Below are positions 46,889 through 53,915 of a DNA stretch of 64,000 bases, piece after piece. A program made the translations under genes and the position numbers. The first letter of the stretch is position 1; each line of letters begins with the position of its first letter. The stretch is taken from assembly GCF_018362995.1 (NCBI RefSeq), contig NZ_CP074372.1, forward strand, positions 372,001 to 436,000. The letters are read 5' to 3'. The notes under the pieces are model-generated. The model had not been told where the DNA came from. It made no database searches and saw only the letters and a list, made by a program, of their open reading frames with translations. The DNA comes from Chryseobacterium indologenes. GTDB taxonomy: Bacteria > Bacteroidota > Bacteroidia > Flavobacteriales > Weeksellaceae.

Positions 46889-49800
46889 GTGTCACAAAAA
46901 ATATTAACTCCTCATAAATCTCTAAATAAATCCTTTCTGAAACTTAAACCAAACAGAAAAGATATTGAAAATTTCAAACGCAACTTTATAACACTTTTCG
47001 ATAGGATTAACGAAAAAGAATCTGAAGAATTTCAAAAAAACCTCATCATAGACTTCCTAAAAAAAAATAGTTTTGATGCAGATTTCTATATAAATACAAA
47101 AGGAAAAAATGATTTAGTTATACATACTGATAAAACAGCTGCTAGTCCTGTAGGGGTCATTATTGAAACCAAGAGCATTAGCAATTCTGCGGAAATGGTG
47201 AGTGCTAAAAAACTAAACACTAAAGCACTTCAGGAATTGTTATTATATTTTCTTAGGGAGAGAATTACACATAAAAACTTGGAGGTTAAGCATCTTATTG
47301 TAACCAATCTATATGAGTGGTTCATTTTTGATGCGTATCAATTCGAATATTTTTTTGCGAAAAACAAAAAATTAGTTAAGCAATTTGAGGATTTTGAAAC
47401 GAAAAGACTTTCAGGAATATCAACAGATATATTCTATAAAGAAATTGCAAAGCCATTTTTAGATGAGGTAGCTAGTCAATTAGAGTTTACCTATTTCAAT
47501 TTAAAAGATTACGTATCTATTGTAAAGAACCATTCTCAAAGGGATGACAACAAGCTGATTGCTATTTTTAAAATATTTAGTCCGGCTCATCTCCTAAAAC
47601 TTCCATTCATCAATGACAGTAATACTTTAGATAAGAGTTTTTATAATGAATTGTTACATATTATCGGATTAACAGAGACAAAAGAAGCTGGAAAAAGATT
47701 AATTGAGCGTAATAAGTCTGGACAAAGAAATTTAGGTTCTTTATTAGAAGATACCATTATACAATTGGATTCTTTAGATAAGGTAAATCGTATCAATAAG
47801 CCATTCTTGTATGGAGATTCATATGAAGAAAGACTTTTCAACATTGCACTTGAACTCAATATTACCTGGATTAACCGGGTTTTATTCCTAAAGTTAATGG
47901 AGGGACAGCTCGTAAATTATCACAGAGGCGACAAAGCATTTCTTTTCTTAAATTTTAACAAGATAAGACAGTACGACGATCTCAATACTTTATTCTTTCA
48001 GGTTCTAGCTAGAAAGTATGAGGACAGAAATGAAGATGTTAAGAAAGCATATGAAAAGGTCCCTTACTTGAATAGTTCGCTTTTTGAACCTACCGAATTA
48101 GAGCATTCGACTTTATTTATTAGTAACTTAAAGGACGAAAAGAAAATACCCATCCTTCCTACAACAGTTCTGAAAGATACAACAGGTAAAAAAAGAAGTG
48201 GAGAACTTAACACTTTAGAATATTTATTTGAATTTTTAGATTCTTATGATTTTGCAAGTGAAGGGACAGCAGATATTTTAGATGAAAATAAGACCTTGAT
48301 TAATGCTTCTGTCTTAGGGTTGATTTTTGAGAAGATTAACGGTTATAAAGATGGTAGTTTTTATACTCCGGGCTTTATCACAATGTATATGTGTAAAGAA
48401 ACGTTACGCAAAGCAGTTTTACAAAAATTCAATGAGATAAAGAATTGGGATTGTAATTCAATTGTGGATTTACATAACAAAATAAACGATATAAAAGAGG
48501 CAAATGACATTGTTAATTCTTTACGCGTTTGCGATCCTGCGGTTGGTTCGGGTCACTTTTTGGTATCTGCTCTTAATGAATTAATAGCGATTAAAAATGA
48601 TCTTGGAATCCTGGTAGATAAATTTGGGAAGAGATTAAAAGATTATAATATCGAAGTACAGAATGACGAATTAATAATTACAGACGAAAATGGAGAACTT
48701 TTCGAGTATAATCCTAAAATTAAAGAAAGCCAAAGAATTCAGGAGACTTTATTTCACGAAAAACAGACCATTATAGAAAACTGTTTGTTCGGTGTAGACA
48801 TAAATCCCAATTCTGTAAAAATATGTCGTCTTCGTCTTTGGATTGAATTGCTGAAGAATGCTTATTATAAATCAGAGAACGAATTGGAAACACTTCCTAA
48901 TATTGATATTAATATTAAGAATGGCAATTCATTAATTAACCGTTTTGGATTGGATAGTAACTTGTCATCTGCTCTGAAAAAAACAGGAATTTCCATAGAA
49001 AAATATAAAGAAGCTGTTGATCTTTACCGTAATGCAGAAAGTAAAGCTCAAAAATGGGAATTAGAACAACTTATTAACAATATCAAAACAGGATTCAGGA
49101 CAGAAATTAGCAAGAACAGCAAAGAAATCAAATCTCTTAATCTATTGAGAGGAGAATATTATACGAAGTATCAAAGTGAGCAACTTTTTGAAACTGCTTT
49201 AACAAAAGCTCAACAGAAAGATAAGAAAACTCTGGAAGCTAAAATCAAAAAAATTGAAGATTTTATTGAAGAGATTAAGAACAATAAGATCTATGAAAAT
49301 GCTTTTGAGTGGCGTTTTGAATTTCCGGAAGTATTGGATAACGAAGGAAATTTTATTGGTTTTGATGCTATCATAGGGAATCCCCCATACATTCAACTAC
49401 AAAAAATGGGAGCTGAAAGTGATGCGCTTCAGCAAATGGAATATGAAACTTTTGCTAAAACTGGGGATATTTATAGTTTATTTTATGAGTTAGGATATGA
49501 TATTCTTAAACCTAAAGGAATATTAACCTTTATTACTTCCAATAAATGGATGAGAGCTGCCTATGGCGAGAGTCTGCGTAAATTTTTTGCAGAGAAAACA
49601 AATCCTGAAATTTTAATTGACTTCTCAGGAAATCAGATATTTGATACAGCAACAGTAGATACTAATATTTTGACATTTACTAGGGATAAAAATAGACAAC
49701 AAACAGAAGCCTGTATTGTTAAAGAAAAGCTGTTAATTAATTTGAGCGATTATTTTAGACAGAATTCTTCATTGTCGTCATTTTCAAATTCTGAAAGTTG

Positions 49801-50251
49801 GGTAATTCTCTCTCTAATCGAACAGCAGATAAAGAAAAAAATTGAGAAGATTGGCACACCGTTGAAAGATTGGAACATAAGGATAAATTACGGAATCAAA
49901 ACAGGATTTAATGATGCCTTTATTATAGACGGAGCTAAACGAAAAGAACTTATTAATCAGGATCCTAAAAGTGAAGAAATTATACGACCCTTATTAAGAG
50001 GGCGTGATATTAAGCGATACTCATACGAATTCGCTGATTTATATCTTATTACGACATTTCCAAGTTTGAAAATAGATATTGAACTGTATCCCGTTGTAAA
50101 ACAGCATCTTATGTCCTTCGGATATGATAGGCTAAAACAGACTGGAGATAAAGGTGCTCGTAAAAAGACTAATAATCAATGGTTTGAAACACAAGATTCG
50201 ATAAGTTATTGGAGGATTTTTCTATACAAAAAATTATGTATCCTAATATGA
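46889..50251 (+). CDS. Type IIG-like restriction-methylase, truncated in its specificity domain by a frameshift
   Basis: A 1120-residue single-chain enzyme of the Eco57I/TaqI methylase type, starting at GTG. The N-terminal nuclease region has DLVIHTDK and GVIIETKS (PD-(D/E)XK). Motif I VCDPAVGSGHFLV is near residue 547 and the adenine-methylase motif IIGNPPYIQL near 830. The specificity segment begins near residue 951 (LSDYFRQ). At 50210-50213 the frame reads TGG-AGG where the other frame continues as WEDFSIQKI, so a single G appears to be missing and the protein ends in an unrelated tail. The rest continues in another frame to 50628. The C-terminal part from 49743 lies in an invertible segment. 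Confidence 0.85.
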   Translation: MSQKILTPHKSLNKSFLKLKPNRKDIENFKRNFITLFDRINEKESEEFQKNLIIDFLKKNSFDADFYINTKGKNDLVIHTDKTAASPVGVIIETKSISNSAEMVSAKKLNTKALQELLLYFLRERITHKNLEVKHLIVTNLYEWFIFDAYQFEYFFAKNKKLVKQFEDFETKRLSGISTDIFYKEIAKPFLDEVASQLEFTYFNLKDYVSIVKNHSQRDDNKLIAIFKIFSPAHLLKLPFINDSNTLDKSFYNELLHIIGLTETKEAGKRLIERNKSGQRNLGSLLEDTIIQLDSLDKVNRINKPFLYGDSYEERLFNIALELNITWINRVLFLKLMEGQLVNYHRGDKAFLFLNFNKIRQYDDLNTLFFQVLARKYEDRNEDVKKAYEKVPYLNSSLFEPTELEHSTLFISNLKDEKKIPILPTTVLKDTTGKKRSGELNTLEYLFEFLDSYDFASEGTADILDENKTLINASVLGLIFEKINGYKDGSFYTPGFITMYMCKETLRKAVLQKFNEIKNWDCNSIVDLHNKINDIKEANDIVNSLRVCDPAVGSGHFLVSALNELIAIKNDLGILVDKFGKRLKDYNIEVQNDELIITDENGELFEYNPKIKESQRIQETLFHEKQTIIENCLFGVDINPNSVKICRLRLWIELLKNAYYKSENELETLPNIDINIKNGNSLINRFGLDSNLSSALKKTGISIEKYKEAVDLYRNAESKAQKWELEQLINNIKTGFRTEISKNSKEIKSLNLLRGEYYTKYQSEQLFETALTKAQQKDKKTLEAKIKKIEDFIEEIKNNKIYENAFEWRFEFPEVLDNEGNFIGFDAIIGNPPYIQLQKMGAESDALQQMEYETFAKTGDIYSLFYELGYDILKPKGILTFITSNKWMRAAYGESLRKFFAEKTNPEILIDFSGNQIFDTATVDTNILTFTRDKNRQQTEACIVKEKLLINLSDYFRQNSSLSSFSNSESWVILSLIEQQIKKKIEKIGTPLKDWNIRINYGIKTGFNDAFIIDGAKRKELINQDPKSEEIIRPLLRGRDIKRYSYEFADLYLITTFPSLKIDIELYPVVKQHLMSFGYDRLKQTGDKGARKKTNNQWFETQDSISYWRIFLYKKLCILI
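49743..49767 (+). repeat. Left 25-base inverted repeat of the specificity switch
   Basis: A perfect 25-base inverted match to 51465-51489, beginning TGAGCGATTATTTTAGACAG. It lies inside the methylase gene at the codons for (L)SDYFRQN. Recombination between the two copies would invert 1747 bases and keep the reading frame. Confidence 0.9.
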
Positions 50252-50628
50252 CAAAATTTTTACCTTTTTATCTCGACGATAAAGGATTTATGCAAAATGA
50301 TAAATCCTTTATGATTACAGGAAAGCATCTTTCTTACTTGACTGCATTTTTGAACTCGTCACTCTTCAAATATTGTTTTATTGATAACTTTCCTGAATTA
50401 CAAGGAGGGACACGTGAATTAAGGAAAATATTCTTAGATAAAATTCCTGTATTGGAAATTGATAATGATTTAAACTCTAAATTTGAAATAATAGTTAGCA
50501 AAATTCAGGCAAACATAGATTTCTCTAATATTAACCAACTTCTATTACAATTAGATAAAATGATTTTTGACCTATATGAATTATCCGAGGAAGAGAGAAC
50601 TGCAATAGGTTTTATTGAGATTCAATAA
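50209..50628 (+). pseudogene. Detached C-terminus of the active-orientation specificity domain
   Basis: A 139-codon continuation of the restriction-methylase in a shifted frame, with LSYLTAFLNSSLFKYCFIDNF and LEIDNDLNSKFEIIVSKI, the usual distal half of a TaqI-type target-recognition domain. It ends in FIEIQ, matching the FIESQ end of the silent cassette. The ATG at its start is not expected to be a real initiation site. One extra G after 50212 would rejoin it to the main gene. A sequencing or assembly error is possible. Confidence 0.75.
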
Positions 50629-50630
50629 AA
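50610..50630. repeat. Palindrome at the centre of the invertible segment
   Basis: TTTTATTGA-GAT-TCAATAAAA is a perfect nine-base inverted repeat in which both convergent cassettes end, overlapping by 17 bases. It lies four bases from the exact midpoint between the outer 25-base repeats, so the cassettes are laid out tail to tail. Confidence 0.75.
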
Positions 50631-51490
50631 CTGATTTCTTCATCATTTAACTCAAATAAATTGTACATCCTTTGATTCACTAAATTTTCCAAATAATCAG
50701 TGTTGATATTTTTGGACTTCTGAGTTTGAATTTCTTTTGCTAAATTAGTAAATAATTCCTCTGTTGTTGGGTCAATCCGCATCGGAACTCTTAGCTGCTC
50801 AATATATATTTTAATCCATCTTGTCGTGCCAACACCAGATGTTGCTGCAAGCTTAGTAAAATACCATTTGCAGACATTTGAATTTAAATATGATACTAAA
50901 TACTCTAATCTTTCACCGCTTATAAAAAAGATAGTATTATTTAATAAATAATTGTTTTTATCTAAACAAAAATTTGGATTGTTAGTTAATTCGATCCAGA
51001 CTATTTTCGGTCTATAAAAATCCTCCATATAAGCACAGTTTCTTAGATTATATGGAGTATCTCCTTTATCAGTTCTTTTCGACAATTGAGGATAATATAA
51101 ATCTAAATGCTTTTTTACAATAGGGTAATCATTTATATCTATTGCCTTTACGCCCTTCTCTTTGATTCCATTATGAGTATTAATCAGCCATAAATCAGTT
51201 GCTTCATAAGCATATCTTTTTATATCTCTGCCACGTAAAATAGGTCGTATGATTTCGGCAGATTTTGGATCTTCTGCAATAAGCTCATCTTTCTTTTTTT
51301 TATCTATAATAAAGGCCTCATTATACCCAGTCAAAATTCCTCTGTAGATATTAATATCCCACTCTTTAAGAGGTGTTCCTACAGCTTCAATTTTAGCTTT
51401 TATCCGTTGTTCGATATCACTTAATATCACCCAGGAGTCACTACTGGAAAAATTTGCTTTTACTGAATTCTGTCTAAAATAATCGCTCAT
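50612..51490 (-). CDS. Silent alternative specificity (target-recognition) cassette
   Basis: A 292-codon open frame on the opposite strand encoding a TaqI-type specificity domain. It starts SDYFRQNS like the active copy and then follows it closely (DSWVILSDIEQRIKAKIE, GTPLKEW, IIRPILRGRDIKRYAYEATDLW) before diverging. It has no nuclease or methylase domain and no visible promoter, so it is not a free-standing gene. After inversion at the 25-base repeats it would be joined in frame to residue ~951 of the restriction-methylase and give a full-length enzyme of about 1240 residues with a different target. It is intact, unlike the current partner. Confidence 0.85.
   Translation of the reverse strand: MSDYFRQNSVKANFSSSDSWVILSDIEQRIKAKIEAVGTPLKEWDINIYRGILTGYNEAFIIDKKKKDELIAEDPKSAEIIRPILRGRDIKRYAYEATDLWLINTHNGIKEKGVKAIDINDYPIVKKHLDLYYPQLSKRTDKGDTPYNLRNCAYMEDFYRPKIVWIELTNNPNFCLDKNNYLLNNTIFFISGERLEYLVSYLNSNVCKWYFTKLAATSGVGTTRWIKIYIEQLRVPMRIDPTTEELFTNLAKEIQTQKSKNINTDYLENLVNQRMYNLFELNDEEISFIESQ
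51465..51489 (-). repeat. Right 25-base inverted repeat of the specificity switch
   Basis: The exact reverse complement of 49743-49767, covering the first codons of the silent cassette. It lies 88 bases before the recombinase gene. Confidence 0.9.
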
Positions 51491-51516
51491 ATAGATGTTA
51501 TTTTAATAGTCTATGT

Positions 51517-51529
51517 TTATTTTAGACAG
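51517..51529 (+). repeat. Third copy of the switch core in front of the recombinase
   Basis: TTATTTTAGACAG, the central 13 bases of the inverted repeats (49750-49762), recurs here in direct orientation, 49 bases before the recombinase start. It could be a recombinase binding site for autoregulation or an alternative crossover site. Confidence 0.65.
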
Positions 51530-51538
51530 TTATAATAT

Positions 51539-51563
51539 ATTTTATACCATTATTGTATAAAAT
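51539..51563. promoter_or_regulatory. Inverted repeat in the recombinase leader
   Basis: ATTTTATAC at 51539-51547 against GTATAAAAT at 51555-51563, a perfect nine-base match with a seven-base centre, 14 bases before the recombinase start codon. A likely operator or mRNA hairpin. Confidence 0.5.
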
Positions 51564-51577
51564 TTTAAACAAAAGAA

Positions 51578-52174
51578 ATGATTTACGGATACATCAGAGT
51601 AAGCACAGACAAACAAACAGTAGAAAATCAAAGATTTGAAATCAATCATTTTTGTGACAAGCAACAAATTGTGGTAAACAAATGGATTGAAGAAACTATT
51701 TCAGGGGCAAAGAATGTTGATGAGAGAAAATTAGGAAAACTTTTAAAAAAAATGAAAAAAGGAGATGTTTTAATTTGCTCAGAATTATCCAGGCTTGGAA
51801 GAAATCTTCTGATGATTATGGGCGTACTTAATGAATGTATGAATCGTGATATTCAAGTTTGGACCATTAAAGACAATTATCGCTTAGGAAGTGATATTAA
51901 TTCTAAAGTGTTGGCATTTGCATTTGGTTTATCAGCCGAAATTGAAAGAAACCTTATATCCCAAAGAACTAAAGAAGCATTAGCTCGAAAAAGAGCAGAA
52001 GGTGTAATTTTAGGCCGTCCTGTGGGTAGTAAATCTTCTAAAACAAAATTAACTGGTCAGGAAAAGAAGATTCAAGAATTGATTGAAAAGAAAGTTTCAT
52101 ATTCTGCAATAGGTAGGATTTTAGGTGTACATAGATTAACCGTTTCTAGTTTTGTAAAAGAACGAATGAACTAA
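51578..52174 (+). CDS. Serine recombinase/DNA invertase of the Hin-resolvase family
   Basis: A 198-residue site-specific recombinase. IYGYIRVSTDKQT carries the nucleophilic Ser in the expected place (Ser9), ICSELSRLGRNLLMIM is the second catalytic block, and EIERNLISQRTKEALARKRAEG with a C-terminal helix-turn-helix (SYSAIGRILGVHRLTVSSFV) completes the family. Size and domain order match DNA invertases. It starts 88 bases after the right inverted repeat and is the obvious enzyme for flipping the specificity cassette. It could alternatively act as a resolvase of the island. Confidence 0.92.
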   Translation: MIYGYIRVSTDKQTVENQRFEINHFCDKQQIVVNKWIEETISGAKNVDERKLGKLLKKMKKGDVLICSELSRLGRNLLMIMGVLNECMNRDIQVWTIKDNYRLGSDINSKVLAFAFGLSAEIERNLISQRTKEALARKRAEGVILGRPVGSKSSKTKLTGQEKKIQELIEKKVSYSAIGRILGVHRLTVSSFVKERMN

Positions 52175-52633
52175 TTAAAACTACAAATTAAAATAAAAAA
52201 CAGAAACCAAAAATAATTCGCTTCCCAGTCAAACAGCTAAATTCTGTCAAGGTCAAGTCCACGGATTTTCAGAAAAACTTTTTACGTATAAAAATCTACG
52301 CAAAAACTTTTTCCAAAAAACCTTGACAGAACGCAACGCTCATTTTCAAAAAGCTTTCTTTTTTTTTTCGGTTTTTTCTTCGTTTTCTTTTAGAAATATT
52401 TCAACTGAGAAATTTCAATCGTAAAGAGAAGGACTAAATTCCTGATTTAAACTCTAAAAAAACTTGTACAAATTTTTGTCTTTCTAATTGCAGATTTGAA
52501 CAAAAATTTTTAGTTTTACTACGTAAAATTTAAATTAGGATTTTACCACTTTTTTGCCAATGTCCTATTTAAGGCCATTCACAGAGATGCTACAGCGAAA
52601 TCTTATCCATAAAGCGATGAGAAATGGGTACAA
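52175..52633. other. Non-coding right end of the island
   Basis: About 460 bases between the recombinase and the distal attachment site. A 12-base inverted repeat (TTCTGTCAAGGT at 52242-52253, ACCTTGACAGAA at 52320-52331) encloses two direct copies of AAAAACTTTTT (52273-52283, 52302-52312), followed by long T-rich tracts. This looks like a binding region for recombination proteins or a small structured element. I see no gene. Confidence 0.55.
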
Positions 52634-52650
52634 AATCCCTCACTCTCCGC
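52634..52650 (+). repeat. Island attachment site, distal copy
   Basis: aatccctcactctccgc, identical to the end of tRNA-Ser at 6282-6298. The next bases are AA instead of CA, so no CCA is encoded here. This is the remnant of the tRNA 3' end of the original chromosome. Confidence 0.92.
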
Positions 52651-52672
52651 AATTATTCAAACAAAATAATAC

Positions 52673-52704
52673 AAAAAGCTGTAAAATATTTACAGCTTTT
52701 TTTT
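52673..52704 (+). terminator. Original terminator of tRNA-Ser, now displaced
   Basis: AAAAAGCTGTAAA pairs with TTTACAGCTTTTT, followed by a T-run, 22 bases after the distal attachment site. It shares the GCTGTAAA stem with the terminator at 6323 next to the tRNA. It no longer has a transcript to end. Confidence 0.8.
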
Positions 52705-53020
52705 GTGCTTTGTTGATATATAGAATCTTTAAAATAATTCTTAATCTTATGGCAGAATCTTGGAAGTTTGAAAGGTTTACCGGTACAAAGGAAGATTCTA
52801 AATCCTTTAAATCAATATTTACAAATTGAAAGTAACTTCCATATTTTTTATATAAGAAATAAAAATTTAATTCTTTAGTTTATCAACAACCTGAAAAAAT
52901 TAATTGATTAATTTTACGAATAGATGTAATGCTGTTTTATTTGGATCTTTAGGCTGAAGCTTATCCATATTTAACAAAGCCAGCGATTCTAAGTTAATAC
53001 TTTATAAACCTTAATTTACT
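52705..53020. other. Non-coding gap before the CPBP protease gene
   Basis: About 315 AT-rich bases. A 26-codon frame near 52749 (MAESWKFERFTGTK...) has no ribosome site, and I do not call it. The promoter of the protease gene must lie here, but I find no exact consensus. Confidence 0.5.
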
Positions 53021-53821
53021 ATGGAAGATAATAAACTAAATTTCAGGAAAGTAAAGATTCAGGCTTTTACAAAAGTATTGTTATTTTATGTCTGCGCTAT
53101 AATAATACTGATTTCAGCATCAGAATTAACAAAAGAATTATCAAAACCAAAAGGTGATTTACTGTGTGTTTTGATAGCAATGCTGGCAACATTTTTTCTT
53201 ACAGTTTTATTTGTAAAATGGGATAAGATTACACTCTCCGAAATTGGAGTAAGTCCAGGTAGATTAACGCTCAAAATGCTTTTTTATGGATTTATAATAG
53301 GCTTGTTATTGGCAATCCTCCAGGCTTTAATTGTTATGGCTTTTGGGCATCTGAAATTAATAATGACTCCTAACTTCAATTGGGGAACAATTATTTTTTA
53401 TCTATTCTTTTATGTGCTTATAGCAGTTCGGGAAGAATTGGTTTTCCGATCTTACTTACTGAGAACATTAGACTATAATTTTAAAGCAGTATTCGCATTA
53501 TCTGTAATGATTACACTGTTTATTTCTGAACACATTTTATCCGGTATGAGTTGGAAAATGTCAATCATTGGTTCCGGTTTAGGAGGCTTGTTATTTGGAA
53601 TTGCTGCATTAAAAACAAAAGGAATTGCTTTGCCCATAGCTATTCATGCATCATGGAATTTTGGACAATGGGTAACGGGTTTTAAAAATCAATCCGGTAT
53701 CTGGAATGCAGTTGTTGATAAAGGATATGAAATTCAGACAGAAAATATAGGATTAGCGGCTTTTGTCTTGGTAATGGTTTCGGCTGTGTGCATTTTATCT
53801 TCCAGAAGAATAACTATTTAA
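53021..53821 (+). CDS. CPBP-family intramembrane metalloprotease
   Basis: A 266-residue protein with about seven to eight hydrophobic segments. The CPBP (CAAX protease/bacteriocin-processing) motifs are complete: REELVFRSYLLRTL (EExxxR), the first His in LFISEHILSG, and HASWNFGQW near the end. It is probably an inner-membrane protease with an unknown substrate. It is followed 94 bases later by the outer-membrane receptor gene, with the three tandem 11-base repeats between them. Confidence 0.88.
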   Translation: MEDNKLNFRKVKIQAFTKVLLFYVCAIIILISASELTKELSKPKGDLLCVLIAMLATFFLTVLFVKWDKITLSEIGVSPGRLTLKMLFYGFIIGLLLAILQALIVMAFGHLKLIMTPNFNWGTIIFYLFFYVLIAVREELVFRSYLLRTLDYNFKAVFALSVMITLFISEHILSGMSWKMSIIGSGLGGLLFGIAALKTKGIALPIAIHASWNFGQWVTGFKNQSGIWNAVVDKGYEIQTENIGLAAFVLVMVSAVCILSSRRITI

Positions 53822-53849
53822 ATGGATAAGGAAGAATCAAGAACTGGTT

Positions 53850-53882
53850 AATTCAAAATTAATTCAAAATTAATTCAAAATT
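53850..53882. promoter_or_regulatory. Three tandem 11-base repeats before the barrel receptor gene
   Basis: AATTCAAAATT occurs three times without interruption at 53850, 53861 and 53872. The 11-base period puts each unit on the same helix face, as expected for an OmpR-type response regulator site. Related units lie at 56157 and around 56895-56948. Confidence 0.7.
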
Positions 53883-53915
53883 GAGTTTCATTTTTGTTCT
53901 TTAATAAACTTCATT

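Larger units (their letters stand above)
6282..52650. mobile_element. 46.4-kb defence-type genomic island integrated in tRNA-Ser(UGA)
   Basis: The island is delimited by the 17-bp direct repeats at 6282-6298 and 52634-52650. It encodes a tyrosine integrase beside the tRNA and two small DNA-binding proteins, plus cargo made largely of anti-phage functions: McrBC, Hachiman, HEPN/XRE, a DruE-like operon, YhcG and a type IIG-like enzyme. It also carries a higher-GC SusC/SusD module. I find no relaxase, type IV secretion gene or insertion sequence, so it probably depends on other elements or on transduction for transfer. Both ends have a terminator-like hairpin with a shared GCTGTAAA stem. This suggests that the island carries a copy of a related host's tRNA-Ser tail and terminator. 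Confidence 0.9.

Noticed and set aside
45758..51490. Type I restriction locus (hsdRMS) or BREX
   Set aside because: Nuclease, methylase and specificity regions are on a single chain, and no HsdR, PglZ or BrxC-like gene is present. A type IIG-like enzyme explains the data.
6282..52650. Integrative conjugative element
   Set aside because: No relaxase, coupling protein or secretion genes were found, so only an integrase-bearing genomic island can be supported.
52554..52829. A 91-codon frame spanning the distal attachment site, ending MAESWKFERFTGTK...
   Set aside because: It crosses the island border and the displaced tRNA terminator, so it is a junction artefact. The last 26 codons alone have no start signals.
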